DNA from: Clostridiales bacterium
GTDB lineage: Bacteria; Bacillota; Clostridia; Christensenellales; DTU072
Length of the DNA stretch: 63,721 bases
Direction: 5' to 3'
Assembly: GCA_012800525.1 (NCBI GenBank)
Contig: JAAZJD010000054.1
Location: 1-63,721 of the forward strand
This document shows, piece by piece, positions 16,117-25,800 of this stretch; the stretch's first letter is position 1, and every line of letters starts with the position of its first letter. The notes below the pieces were generated by a model, which was not told where the DNA came from, searched no databases, and saw only the letters and a list, made by a program, of their open reading frames with translations. Both the position numbers and the translations under genes were made by a program.

Positions 16117-18351
16117 TTATAAAAAATCCACCTCTGAATAGCGTTGAGGTTTCGCAATTTTGCTTTCTGTTTGACGAATTACTCTACCTGCTTTCCAATA
16201 GAAAGAAATTGATTTGCCACCTTCAATCGTCAGTCCTTTAACTTCACCTTCATACCATTCATCAGGTAGTGCTGGTAATAGTTCTAGTTCATCAAAAGAT
16301 TGGACAAGCATTTCATTAATAGCAGCAACTATGCCAAAGTTTCCATCAATTTGAAATGGTGGATGCGCAGATAATAGTGAAGCATATACTCCACCACCAC
16401 CAAGCCTCATTACACCTTTATTTGATTTAAGTCTCAAAGAATTTTTTAAAAGCTCATAAGCATGATTGCCATCTTTAAGTCTTGCCCAAAGTGCAGTCTT
16501 CCATGCAAGCGCCCAACCTGTACCATCGTCACCTCTAGCTTCTAGAGATTTTCTAGCAGCATCCTTTAGTATTGTTCCTTTAGATTTAGCAATTTCATCC
16601 CCTGGATATAGACCATATAAATGAGATACATGTCTATGTTTAGGCTCTGCTTCTTCAAAATCCTTGCTCCATTCTTGAATTCTTCCACTTTCTGAAACCA
16701 TATAAGGTGTAATAAAATGAATATGTCTTGCGACTTCTTTTTTAAAATCATCTTCAATTTTTAACTCATCACAAATATCAACATAAGCTGCAAATAATTC
16801 TCTAATAATGCACATTGTCATTGCAGGAGCTTTGTCTAAAGAATATCTTTTTCTTTTTAAAACATATGTATTTTCAGGACTAATTTCTGGATAGCATACA
16901 TACCTATTAGTCTTTTCATCAAAGGTTATAAAGTCTATATAAAATTCAACTGCCCCTTTAATTACACCAAAAACTTTTGATAAAAACTTTTTGTCTTTTG
17001 TATATTGATATCTCTTATATAAACTAAGAGCAAGCCATCCAGATGCTCCCATACATAGAGAATATCCAATTGAACCACGCTTACCTTTATCCACTGGAAC
17101 AACATGTCCATGCAAATCACTATTATGCCCTGCAACCCAACCTCTTGCTCCAAAACTTTTTGCAAGAGCTTTTCCATTTTCAGCAATCTTTTTAATTTGA
17201 TTAACATATGGAGAATAGCATTCGATTAAATTTGAACTTAATGCTGCCCAATAATTCATTTGAAAATTTATGTTTAAAGTATAGTTTGATGCCCAAGGAG
17301 GAGTTAAAGTATTACACCAAATTCCTTGTAAATTTAAAGCGGCTGACCCTTCTCTAGAACCTGCTATCATCAAATATCTTCCAAAATCATATAGTGTTAA
17401 AACAGCTTTTAATGGATCTGCGCCTTTTTTGATATTAATTAATTCTTTTTTAATATCTTTAGGACTATCTTCTATACCATTTATAGAAAGCTTTACCCTA
17501 TTAAATAATCTTGAAAAATCGCCAGCCGAAACATTTTGACTTTGCTCAAATCCAAATTCAAGTGCTGTATTTATTGTATCTAGACAATATTTATATCTGT
17601 CACCAAAAAATTCATATGAAGTTTTGGAGGTATAATAAAATTCTGTCTTGGTATATCCTTTGATAAAAAGCTTTCCATCTTTTTCAAAAATCTCTCCATC
17701 AGTTAAAATTTTACAAATCGCTGTAAAGCTCATTCCTTTTTTATCATCAAAATATTTAACAGGACTTACACTAAGTTTACTAGGATGATCTACCGTACTT
17801 GGAGCTAACCCTTCCATTAAAAGCATATCTCCATCAATTTTAGTTTCATGTTTTACTTTTGATGTCAATTCAATATTTAAATTTGATGGTTTGTCACACG
17901 AAATTTGTCTTATATAAACTTGATTAGGAAATGAAACAAAAGATTTTTCTTCAAACAAAGTACTTCTTTTTTTATATGTTACTGTATGAAGACCTGTGGC
18001 AAAATCTAACTTTCTATAATAATTTGAAATTCTACCTTTTCCCTTATCAGTTATAATACTTCCAAGTTGTATATAGCTTTCAGTTGTATCGCCATTAATT
18101 TCATTTTCAATAAGCCTTTCTGCTTCTGAAATTTTACCTCTATCATATAGTTTTCTTACTTCAACAATTACATCTTTATTATATTGAGGTTTTGTTAATT
18201 CTCCAGTCCCTGACCAAAATGTGCTATCGTTTAAACTAATGGTATCTTTAATTGGATTTGCATCATCCATAACACCAATCCTACCATTTCCAAGCGGATA
18301 GCATTCATTCCAATTTTTTGCACTTTCAAAACTTCCTAAAAAACGTGCCAT
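16117..18351 (-). CDS. Glycoside hydrolase family 95 (alpha-L-fucosidase-type)
   Basis: A 744-residue GH95 enzyme. The family chiefly hydrolyses terminal alpha-1,2-L-fucose from host glycans by inversion; some members act on alpha-L-galactose. The N-terminal beta domain starts near LGNGRIGVM. The (alpha/alpha)6 barrel contains NLQGIW, TLNINFQMNYW and the acid motif GRIQEWSKDFEE with E560 as probable general acid, followed by HRHVSHLYGLYPG. Length is near the catalytic core. There is no signal peptide, so imported oligosaccharides are the likely substrates. A strong GGAGGAGAGG site precedes the ATG, 58 bp after the signal peptidase stop. Confidence 0.9.
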   Translation of the reverse strand: MARFLGSFESAKNWNECYPLGNGRIGVMDDANPIKDTISLNDSTFWSGTGELTKPQYNKDVIVEVRKLYDRGKISEAERLIENEINGDTTESYIQLGSIITDKGKGRISNYYRKLDFATGLHTVTYKKRSTLFEEKSFVSFPNQVYIRQISCDKPSNLNIELTSKVKHETKIDGDMLLMEGLAPSTVDHPSKLSVSPVKYFDDKKGMSFTAICKILTDGEIFEKDGKLFIKGYTKTEFYYTSKTSYEFFGDRYKYCLDTINTALEFGFEQSQNVSAGDFSRLFNRVKLSINGIEDSPKDIKKELINIKKGADPLKAVLTLYDFGRYLMIAGSREGSAALNLQGIWCNTLTPPWASNYTLNINFQMNYWAALSSNLIECYSPYVNQIKKIAENGKALAKSFGARGWVAGHNSDLHGHVVPVDKGKRGSIGYSLCMGASGWLALSLYKRYQYTKDKKFLSKVFGVIKGAVEFYIDFITFDEKTNRYVCYPEISPENTYVLKRKRYSLDKAPAMTMCIIRELFAAYVDICDELKIEDDFKKEVARHIHFITPYMVSESGRIQEWSKDFEEAEPKHRHVSHLYGLYPGDEIAKSKGTILKDAARKSLEARGDDGTGWALAWKTALWARLKDGNHAYELLKNSLRLKSNKGVMRLGGGGVYASLLSAHPPFQIDGNFGIVAAINEMLVQSFDELELLPALPDEWYEGEVKGLTIEGGKSISFYWKAGRVIRQTESKIAKPQRYSEVDFL

Positions 18352-18409
18352 ATTAAAACCTCTCCTCCAAACATTTAATATTTACACAAATATTTCATTA
18401 CTTAACCAA

Positions 18410-19051
18410 TTAAATTATCGGCAACACTGGTACAGGCGAAAACTCTTCAAGCCCAATAACATTTTTAATCCTTTTTACTGTTGATGGATTACTTAAAATA
18501 GTTTTGCCTCTATATCTCAAAACCACCCTTCCTACTATACTTTCTAGTGGTGCCGTTTCTTTTGTTGTACTACTATCTGAAGAGTGATTTCTATTATCTC
18601 CCAAATAGAAAAACTCATCTTTAGGCACTGTTATTTTGCCAACAGCATTATTCCCAGAAACATATCTTTCTTGATTTACATATTTATCTTCTAACATTTC
18701 GCCATTTCTAAACACTCTATATCCACTAGAGGTATATTTAAACTCAATAAGGTCTCCTGGCAAACCGATAATTCTTTTTACAAAATGCTTATTATTTCCA
18801 TTTCCATTTTCACTATCTGGTATATCTGTTTCAAAAATTACAACATCTCCAAATTGATATTTCCCAGGTTTATATACCAAAACCGTATCACCATCATGTA
18901 AAGTTGGCTCCATGGATATACCACTTACAGGAACCGTTACAAATAAAAAAGTTGCTAAAAGATATGCAGCTACTATGCACACCACAAAAATAACTATATT
19001 TATAACAGTGCTTATGGTTTTTTCTCTTTGTGTTTTTTGTTTTTTTGCCAT
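18410..19051 (-). CDS. lepB: Signal peptidase I
   Basis: A 213-residue type I signal peptidase that cleaves secretory signal peptides at the outer face of the membrane. One N-terminal membrane helix (about residues 14-40) is followed by the catalytic serine S46 in SGISMEPTL and the general base lysine K92 in FVKRIIGLPGD. The late YLGDNRNHSSDS box is conserved. A single membrane anchor and this size are typical of Gram-positive enzymes. It lies 91 bp after the alpha/beta-hydrolase-like gene and 58 bp before GH95 on the same strand, so it may be co-transcribed with them, although the functions do not obviously connect. Confidence 0.95.
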   Translation of the reverse strand: MAKKQKTQREKTISTVINIVIFVVCIVAAYLLATFLFVTVPVSGISMEPTLHDGDTVLVYKPGKYQFGDVVIFETDIPDSENGNGNNKHFVKRIIGLPGDLIEFKYTSSGYRVFRNGEMLEDKYVNQERYVSGNNAVGKITVPKDEFFYLGDNRNHSSDSSTTKETAPLESIVGRVVLRYRGKTILSNPSTVKRIKNVIGLEEFSPVPVLPII

Positions 19052-19142
19052 TTTATTTTAACATCCAATCTTTTCTAACATTTTATATTATAGCATTATA
19101 TTACTTCTAATATTTAGTTTTAGTGAAAAATCAAACCACAAT

Positions 19143-20828
19143 TTAAAGTATTATCATATTTCCAACAAGGACATTTGGTGCATCTATTACAATTGCCTTA
19201 ATTTCACTTGTGTCTTTAATAGACATCCTATCTTTATTTTTAAACTCTTTGAGATTAAACATATAGTTATAGAAAAAGCCAGATGTATCTGGTATTTGCT
19301 TAACAGTATAGTATTCTTCAATAGTATTTTGTTTAGTTGTACAAAGTAATGTTACCTTAGCGTCTACATCTTGCGGTGAACAAATATTTATTTGAATTAT
19401 ACTTTCTCTATTTAAAACATTTTTCTTTAATTTATATGTCTTTAACGGAATTTCACCCGCAGTTATTCCCTTCAAGCCTTTAGAGCTTTTTGCAATCTTT
19501 AATGTTCTTTCTAATAAAATATCACCGCTATAATTTTCCACAAACGGTGAAGTGCCTTCAGCAGGTTGATAAATTACGGTATTGTCTCCCTCTTGGTCTC
19601 TATTGTTTTTTAACTTATTATTTTCAGATATGTCTTTTTTCAATAACTTACTATTAAGTGTAAGACCTGTGATATATGTGACCAATGCAAATGCATATAT
19701 TGCTTTTGTTTCTTCAGCGAGAAGTTTTGGAGCACACATATATTCATTGTGTGACACTGTATCAACTTTACCCATTCTCCAATCTCTAACTTGATTATTC
19801 TCTTCATCAAAACTGTAAAAAACATTGACTTGATCAACAATTAAACCTGGGTCGCAGGTAATGTCAAAATATAACTTATTTTCTTTATTGATTCTTATTG
19901 CAATTTCTGGGTTTTCTGGGATATATGCCCCAGTTCTTAAACTATTTAACCAAGTAATTACACTTGTATGAAGCCTTGGAGTAATAAAGTCACTAAAGCC
20001 TGGACAATATGCATAATTCAATGTTGCTTCCACAAGCAAGCTTCTAATATTTTCTAATTTATCAACATTTCCTTTGCTACTATTCGAGCCTAGTGCTATA
20101 AAAACAGGAACATCTATATATTTTGCATATGCAACTGCTGATACTCCTGAAAGCCATGCAATTTTTTCTTCATTATATGGCTCTTCTCCTAAAAATCTTG
20201 TGGTGTCTTGCATTTCGCCATAACCACAACCATTTAAACAAACTAATGCTTTGATATTTTTATTTGTTGAACCAACAACTTGTATTGCAACGTCACTTGC
20301 TGTTCCCATGCCTAATAAAATGACATCTCGTATTTCAAATTGTTGTTCAATAAATTTTACTGCTCTTTTAACAACACAAGAATAGATATGTTGACAAGTT
20401 TCCTTTGCAGTTTTTTCAAGTTTATATAAACTGTCATTATCCTCATCATATACACAATAATGTAGTGATTGAGGATAAACCGTTGGATATGGTGATGAAG
20501 CAGTAATGTCTACAATAAAAACTCTATAACCATCTCGGATAAAAGCATCAATCAATTCTTTTGTAGGAAATCTATGATATTCTGGCACAATTAAAATTGA
20601 ATCTAAAATTGTTTTTTCAAGTGGTTCATATGTATAAAAGCTAACATCTGCAATTTCAGAATCTTTAATTAAAGCATTAAATCTATATAAGGAGTGATGA
20701 ATTCCTTCTTTTTCTTCAACATAGACCTCTTTAATATCTGTTACTTCAACATCAATATCAAAGTTTTCCCATACTTTTTGAGGAACCAAAACTCTTCTAG
20801 ATTTTTTTCTCAGTCCTAATTCTTCCAT
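19143..20828 (-). CDS. Alpha/beta-hydrolase-fold protein lacking the nucleophile
   Basis: A 562-residue protein. The N-terminal 300 residues look like an alpha/beta-hydrolase fold (DSILIVPEYHRFP, DGYRVFIVDITA, VILLGMGTASDVAIQVVG, DVPVFIALGSNS). The nucleophile elbow G-x-S-x-G reads G-M-G-T-A, with glycine at position 175 instead of serine, so ordinary esterase chemistry is unlikely. The C-terminal 250 residues look like beta-rich accessory domains. No signal peptide is visible. ATG at 20828 is preferred to the ATG at 20834 because AAGG lies 7 bp upstream of the former and only 1 bp from the latter. It follows the Ca2+ ATPase by 86 bp. Function unknown; related folds include acetyl-xylan esterase and CocE types. 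Confidence 0.6.
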   Translation of the reverse strand: MEELGLRKKSRRVLVPQKVWENFDIDVEVTDIKEVYVEEKEGIHHSLYRFNALIKDSEIADVSFYTYEPLEKTILDSILIVPEYHRFPTKELIDAFIRDGYRVFIVDITASSPYPTVYPQSLHYCVYDEDNDSLYKLEKTAKETCQHIYSCVVKRAVKFIEQQFEIRDVILLGMGTASDVAIQVVGSTNKNIKALVCLNGCGYGEMQDTTRFLGEEPYNEEKIAWLSGVSAVAYAKYIDVPVFIALGSNSSKGNVDKLENIRSLLVEATLNYAYCPGFSDFITPRLHTSVITWLNSLRTGAYIPENPEIAIRINKENKLYFDITCDPGLIVDQVNVFYSFDEENNQVRDWRMGKVDTVSHNEYMCAPKLLAEETKAIYAFALVTYITGLTLNSKLLKKDISENNKLKNNRDQEGDNTVIYQPAEGTSPFVENYSGDILLERTLKIAKSSKGLKGITAGEIPLKTYKLKKNVLNRESIIQINICSPQDVDAKVTLLCTTKQNTIEEYYTVKQIPDTSGFFYNYMFNLKEFKNKDRMSIKDTSEIKAIVIDAPNVLVGNMIIL

Positions 20829-20914
20829 ACCCATACCTTAGATTTTATTTCCAAGCTAGATTTAACCTTTTCATACTAACATCATTTGCTAGTTTACCCA
20901 TCTCACACAAATAC

Positions 20915-23677
20915 TTATAGCTCTTTATAAACTTTATCAATTTCTTTTCCATTTGCTAGAGCTTCTTTTTCTTTAGCAAGATTTTTCTTCATATGCAACC
21001 TAATAAATATCTTATGTATTTCAACTATTGGGATAATAGCAAAACCAAGACCTATGCAAATAGCCCATTGTGAAATGTGTAAAGGTATTGTATCAAACAA
21101 TGTTTCCCCAACTGCAGGAATTGCTATAGATAGTATTATTAGGATAAATCCAATTATAAATGAACCATTCAAATACTTATTGCTAAATGGATTTGATGAA
21201 AATAGTGAGTTATGATCTGATCGCATATTATATGCGTGGAATAGTTGAATAGCACATAGAGTTAAAAATGCCATTGTCATAGCTTCACCATGGTTATTAT
21301 GACCAATATCAGTATATTCACCAATAAAATATGCTGCTAGAACTAAAACAGTTTGAAATACTCCGTGAAGAATAATATTTAAACCATATGAACCAGCAAA
21401 TAGGCTTTTACTGTTTTTCCTAGGTGGCATATCCATAACATCTGCTTCAGCTTTCTCTGTTCCAAGTGCAAGTGCTGGCAAACTATCAGTTACAAGGTTT
21501 ACCCATAAAATCATAACTGGTGTTAAGAAAACTATGCTTTCTCTTTGAATTGCAGAAAGTATAACAGTTACTATGAACATACATAAAACTTCTGCTATAT
21601 TTGCAGACAATAAATAATGAATTGCCTTTTTAATATTTGCATAAACCTTTCTACCTTCTTCAACAGCTGCTACTATAGTTGCAAAATTATCATCTGCTAA
21701 AACCATATCGCTAACACCCTTTGAAACATCTGTTCCAGTTATTCCCATTCCAATTCCAATATCAGCAGACTTAATTGATGGAGCATCATTTACACCATCT
21801 CCTGTCATTGCAACGATTTTTCCTTTTGCTTGAAATGCTTTAACAATTCTAACTTTATTTTCAGGGCTTACCCTTGCGTAAACATTGATGTTTTCTATTT
21901 TATCTAAAAATTCCTCATCACTTAACTTGTCAAGTTCAGCACCTGTAATCGATATTCCACCTTCAACTAAAATTCCAATCTCTTTTGCTATAGCTCTTGC
22001 AGTATCCATATGATCGCCTGTAATCATAACTGGTAATATGCCTGCTTTTTTGCAAGTAGCAACCGCATCTTTAACTTCAGTTCTTGGTGGATCTATCATA
22101 CCTACAAGACCTACAAAAATAACATCTTCTTCAATAGCCTCTAATCGTAAATCCTTATCTTCCTTTATTGTCTTTATAGCAAAGCCTAAAACTCTCAAAG
22201 CCCTATTTGCCATTTCACTATTTTTTTCTTCTATTATTTTTATATCTTTTGAAGTAATTTCCCTTACCCCATTTTTATCTAAAATATATTTGCATTTTGC
22301 AAGTAAAATGTCTGTTGCACCTTTAATATGAGCAATTTTCTCACCATCTACATTATTAATAGTAGACATCATTTTTCTCTTGCTATCAAATGGATTTTCT
22401 TCAACTCTTTCATATTTTGTAGAAAGGCTTACGAACTTTTGATTGTTTGCATATGCTACTAAAGCTGTTTCTGTCGGATCTCCAATTAAGCCTGCTTCCG
22501 TTTCTTGCGTATCATTGCATAGCGCCATAGTCCTAATTAAAATCTTTCCAATATCACCATATTTTGTTTCAGTTTCTGAATACATGCCATCTGCTGCATT
22601 ATATAGTTGTTTTACTGTCATTTGATTTAGGGTCAATGTCCCTGTTTTATCAGAACAAATAACTTGGCAACTACCTAAAGTTTCAACTGCTGGAAGATTT
22701 GAGACAATTGCTTTTCTCTTGCTCATTGCCTTGACACCAATAGACATAACTATTGTTACAACTGCAGGTAGTCCTTCAGGAATCGCAGCAACTGAAATTG
22801 CAACCGCAGACATAAATGCAAATACTATGGTATCTGCAAGAGGTTGTGTTTTATCTCTGAACAAAACACCAGCAACAAAAATGATTGCAGCAATAATCAA
22901 AATTCCTACACTAATTATCTTTGCTGATTTATCTAATTGTTTTTGTAATGGTGTAGATTGCTTTTTATCTTCAGCAAGCATTTTAGCAATCTTTCCAACT
23001 TCTGTATCCATGCCAGTTTTTATGACAACAGCTTTTCCTCTACCGTATGTAATAACACCCGTGCTATAGCACATATTGTCTCTATCACCAATTGGAACTT
23101 CATCTTGGTCTATAACTGTGGTATTTTTTTCACTTGGGACGCTTTCTCCTGTAAGTGATGCTTCTTCAACTTTTAAACTTACACTTTCAAAAAGCCTCAT
23201 ATCTGCAGGAGCGACATCACCAGCTTCTAAAACAACAACATCACCTATAACAAGCTCTTCACTTAAAATTTTAACAACTTCCCCATCTCTTAAAACTTTA
23301 GTATACGGTTTATTCATATCTTTTAAAGCAGAAAGAGCTTTTTCAGCATTGTCTTCTTGTATAAGACCTATTATTGCATTTACTACTACTATGAATAAAA
23401 TTAAAAAGCTATCAACTAAATCCATATATTCTTTTTGAACAATAGCTAAAATGCCAGATATTAATGCTGCAACTAATAGCACTATTATCATGGCATCTTT
23501 AAGTTGATTTAAAAACCTAACAATTAAAGAAGGTCTTTTGACCTCATCTAAAGCATTTTTACCAAACTTTTCAAGTCTTTTTTTAGCTTCTATACTCGTT
23601 AATCCAGTTTCTGATGTTTCTAATTTTTCAAAAACTTCCTTTGAACTCATATTCCAACATTTTTGAATATCTTTCAT
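20915..23677 (-). CDS. Calcium-transporting P-type ATPase (P2 type)
   Basis: A 920-residue cation pump of the P2 (SERCA/PMCA-like) class that uses ATP to export Ca2+. It has the TGES actuator motif, the phosphorylation site CSDKTGTLT with D343, and the TGDGVNDAPSIKSADIGIGMG hinge. Calcium-site residues are present: AAIPEGLPAVV in helix 4 and VNLVTDSLPALALG in helix 6. Length is normal for prokaryotic pumps. A TATAAT-like -10 (23742-23747 on the minus strand) precedes a hairpin at 23710-23734 that would lie at the very 5' end of the message. No calmodulin-type extension is visible. Confidence 0.93.
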   Translation of the reverse strand: MKDIQKCWNMSSKEVFEKLETSETGLTSIEAKKRLEKFGKNALDEVKRPSLIVRFLNQLKDAMIIVLLVAALISGILAIVQKEYMDLVDSFLILFIVVVNAIIGLIQEDNAEKALSALKDMNKPYTKVLRDGEVVKILSEELVIGDVVVLEAGDVAPADMRLFESVSLKVEEASLTGESVPSEKNTTVIDQDEVPIGDRDNMCYSTGVITYGRGKAVVIKTGMDTEVGKIAKMLAEDKKQSTPLQKQLDKSAKIISVGILIIAAIIFVAGVLFRDKTQPLADTIVFAFMSAVAISVAAIPEGLPAVVTIVMSIGVKAMSKRKAIVSNLPAVETLGSCQVICSDKTGTLTLNQMTVKQLYNAADGMYSETETKYGDIGKILIRTMALCNDTQETEAGLIGDPTETALVAYANNQKFVSLSTKYERVEENPFDSKRKMMSTINNVDGEKIAHIKGATDILLAKCKYILDKNGVREITSKDIKIIEEKNSEMANRALRVLGFAIKTIKEDKDLRLEAIEEDVIFVGLVGMIDPPRTEVKDAVATCKKAGILPVMITGDHMDTARAIAKEIGILVEGGISITGAELDKLSDEEFLDKIENINVYARVSPENKVRIVKAFQAKGKIVAMTGDGVNDAPSIKSADIGIGMGITGTDVSKGVSDMVLADDNFATIVAAVEEGRKVYANIKKAIHYLLSANIAEVLCMFIVTVILSAIQRESIVFLTPVMILWVNLVTDSLPALALGTEKAEADVMDMPPRKNSKSLFAGSYGLNIILHGVFQTVLVLAAYFIGEYTDIGHNNHGEAMTMAFLTLCAIQLFHAYNMRSDHNSLFSSNPFSNKYLNGSFIIGFILIILSIAIPAVGETLFDTIPLHISQWAICIGLGFAIIPIVEIHKIFIRLHMKKNLAKEKEALANGKEIDKVYKEL

Positions 23678-23709
23678 TTTCTAGTAACCTGTCCTTTCTA
23701 GTTTAAACA

Positions 23710-23734
23710 AACTAAAGGCTTTTGACCTTTAGTT
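23710..23734. promoter_or_regulatory. Hairpin between GH20 and the Ca2+ ATPase
   Basis: AACTAAAGG (23710-23718) pairs with CCTTTAGTT (23726-23734). On the minus strand it is either the terminator of the GH20 transcript, whose stop is 90 bp upstream, or the 5' hairpin of the ATPase message starting near 23735 from a TATAAT at 23742-23747. The sequence does not decide between these. Confidence 0.5.
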
Positions 23735-23824
23735 TTAATATATTATATAATAATCTTTCATCAAAAATAAAATACATTTTACTATGGATTTTTTCCCTTT
23801 CGAATATACCTTATACTTATGTGC

Positions 23825-25306
23825 TTATTTTTTATTTTCTTCAGAATATTTTTGATTTAGCATTCTCTTATTTTTATTTACTCTTGCAAGTGACTCTTTG
23901 CCTCTTTCAATATCAATCTGTTTATAGAATTTTTTCAAAGATTTTAATCTAAATAACCCTCGTGGATTTACTTCTTTAAATTTTGCAAAATTATATCCAT
24001 ATTTATTTACTAGACATTCTGATATACCTTTTGCTCTAGTTTCAAAATCTTTATAGTTAGTATGCCATGGAGACCAACCTCTTTCTGCTACTGCAAGGAG
24101 CCTTGGAAATGTTTGGTACATAATTTTATCAAAATCTTTTACATATTCTGTCCATAGCGGAGCTTCTACTCCTAAAAGTCTGCTTTCATCATTTAACCAT
24201 TTTGGCACTGGATTAAATTTAAATGTTTTTCTAAGCGGAGTCATTCCATATGGATAATCTAAATAGTAATGGAAAAAAGGACTCATAATTAAATCTTTAC
24301 CAGCATTTACATGTTTTTTACTTGCCTCAATATCTGCTTTTTGAGTTCTCCAGTAATGAACAGTAATATTATCTGAAACATTATCCCCATAAAGACCGTC
24401 ATTCCAGTTAATAACTTTCCTGCCATTTTCTTTACAAAACTTGGCAAGTCTATTCATCATAAAAGCTTGTAACTCTTCTTCATTTTTCAAGTTGTTGTCT
24501 TTGATAGTTTTTTGACAATCAAAACATTCAAGCCATTTAATCCTTAAAGCTTCATCTCCACCAAGGTGAATATATTCATATGGGAAAAGCTCAAAAACTT
24601 CTTGTAATACATTTTTAAAAAACCTATATGAATCTTCTTTGCCAGCACACATTACATCTTCAAATATTCCAAAACATTCTTTTACTTCAGCTTTTTGTCC
24701 ATCACAAGATAAAAATGGATATGCTGCAATAGCCGCTGAAAAATGCCCAGGTACATCAAGCTCTGGTATGATATCTATATGCTTACTCTTTGCATATTCG
24801 ACAACTTCCCTAATTTGATCTTTGGTATAATATCCCTCAACAGGGATACCGTCTCCAAGAGTTTGGTCTCTCTTTGAGCCTATTTTGGTAAGTAGAGGAT
24901 ATCTTGATATTTCAATTCTCCAACCTTGGTCTTCAGTTAAATGCCAGTGGAATATATTGAATTTTAGATATGATATTAAATCTATAATCTTCTTAATTTC
25001 TTCGACTGTAAAAAAGTGCCTACAGCAATCTAGCATAAAACCACGATAGTTAAATCTTGGCTCATCATATATTAAGACATTTGGCATTTTTCCACTTGCT
25101 GCTATTTGAGCTACAGTCTGTGCACCATAATGGAAACCTCTTTCATCGCTAGCTTCTAAAAAGATCCCTTTCTCATTTATTTCTAATTTATAACTATTTG
25201 GTTTCATATCAAGGACATATTTTCTTGATATATCATATTGCGAATAATCATATGTGCCTTTTGATAAAATTTCAACCTTCACAGGTCTTGGAATAATATT
25301 TAACAT
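23825..25306 (-). CDS. Glycoside hydrolase family 20 beta-N-acetylhexosaminidase
   Basis: A 493-residue GH20 enzyme that removes terminal beta-GlcNAc or GalNAc by substrate-assisted catalysis. The short N-terminal GH20b-like domain (PRPVKVEIL) leads into the barrel: RGFMLDCCRHF, FHWHLTEDQGWRIEI, IIPELDVPGHFSA, and HLGGDEAL with the catalytic pair D251-E252. A late WTEYV supplies a substrate-site tryptophan. No signal peptide is present, as for the GH95 enzyme nearby, suggesting intracellular breakdown of imported host-type oligosaccharides. GGGGAGG precedes the ATG, and a TATAAT (25347-25352 on the minus strand) gives a likely -10 box. Confidence 0.92.
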   Translation of the reverse strand: MLNIIPRPVKVEILSKGTYDYSQYDISRKYVLDMKPNSYKLEINEKGIFLEASDERGFHYGAQTVAQIAASGKMPNVLIYDEPRFNYRGFMLDCCRHFFTVEEIKKIIDLISYLKFNIFHWHLTEDQGWRIEISRYPLLTKIGSKRDQTLGDGIPVEGYYTKDQIREVVEYAKSKHIDIIPELDVPGHFSAAIAAYPFLSCDGQKAEVKECFGIFEDVMCAGKEDSYRFFKNVLQEVFELFPYEYIHLGGDEALRIKWLECFDCQKTIKDNNLKNEEELQAFMMNRLAKFCKENGRKVINWNDGLYGDNVSDNITVHYWRTQKADIEASKKHVNAGKDLIMSPFFHYYLDYPYGMTPLRKTFKFNPVPKWLNDESRLLGVEAPLWTEYVKDFDKIMYQTFPRLLAVAERGWSPWHTNYKDFETRAKGISECLVNKYGYNFAKFKEVNPRGLFRLKSLKKFYKQIDIERGKESLARVNKNKRMLNQKYSEENKK

Positions 25307-25481
25307 AAATCCTCCCCTTAAATTTTAAAATATTACTGACTACATAATTATATCAAAAAAATACACCAAGTAAAATATCAGTGTATTGTAAACATAGATT
25401 TCCAACAAAAATCTTTTCAATCATTAAATATTGCTTGTTATTATAATCGTTTCTTTTACGCTTCAAAGTATTTTTAAATAC

Positions 25482-25800
25482 TTAATTTGTCGCATTCACT
25501 TTAAATGTGCTTTTCTTTTGTACCATCTTTTTGTATTTAACAAATGCCTTCCAAATGCCTAATTTGCCGCATTTACTTTAAATGTGCTTTTGTATCTTTT
25601 ACACCATCTAATACAGTTGTTTTTGCATTTAACAAATTACTTCCAAATGCCTAATTTGCCGCACTTACTTCAAATATGCTTTCATGTCTTTTGCACCAAC
25701 TAAGGCAGTTACATTTAACAAATGCCTTCCAAATACCTAATTTGGCGCACTCACTTCAAATGTTAAATTTGGTGCTTTTGTATCTTTTGTACCATCTGAT
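25482..25800. repeat. Decayed tandem copies of the 3' end of the lipoprotein gene
   Basis: Three degenerate copies of about 80-90 bp (roughly 25482-25559, 25560-25650, 25651-25737) follow the true 3' end of the minus-strand lipoprotein gene (25738-25800). Each keeps GATGGTGTAAAAGA-like coding sequence, a shortened tail, a stop-like TAA or TAG near GGCAAATTAG, and a spacer such as GGCATTTGTTAAAT. This fills most of the intergenic gap 25307-25736; the rest holds the GH20 leader and promoter. Confidence 0.8.
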
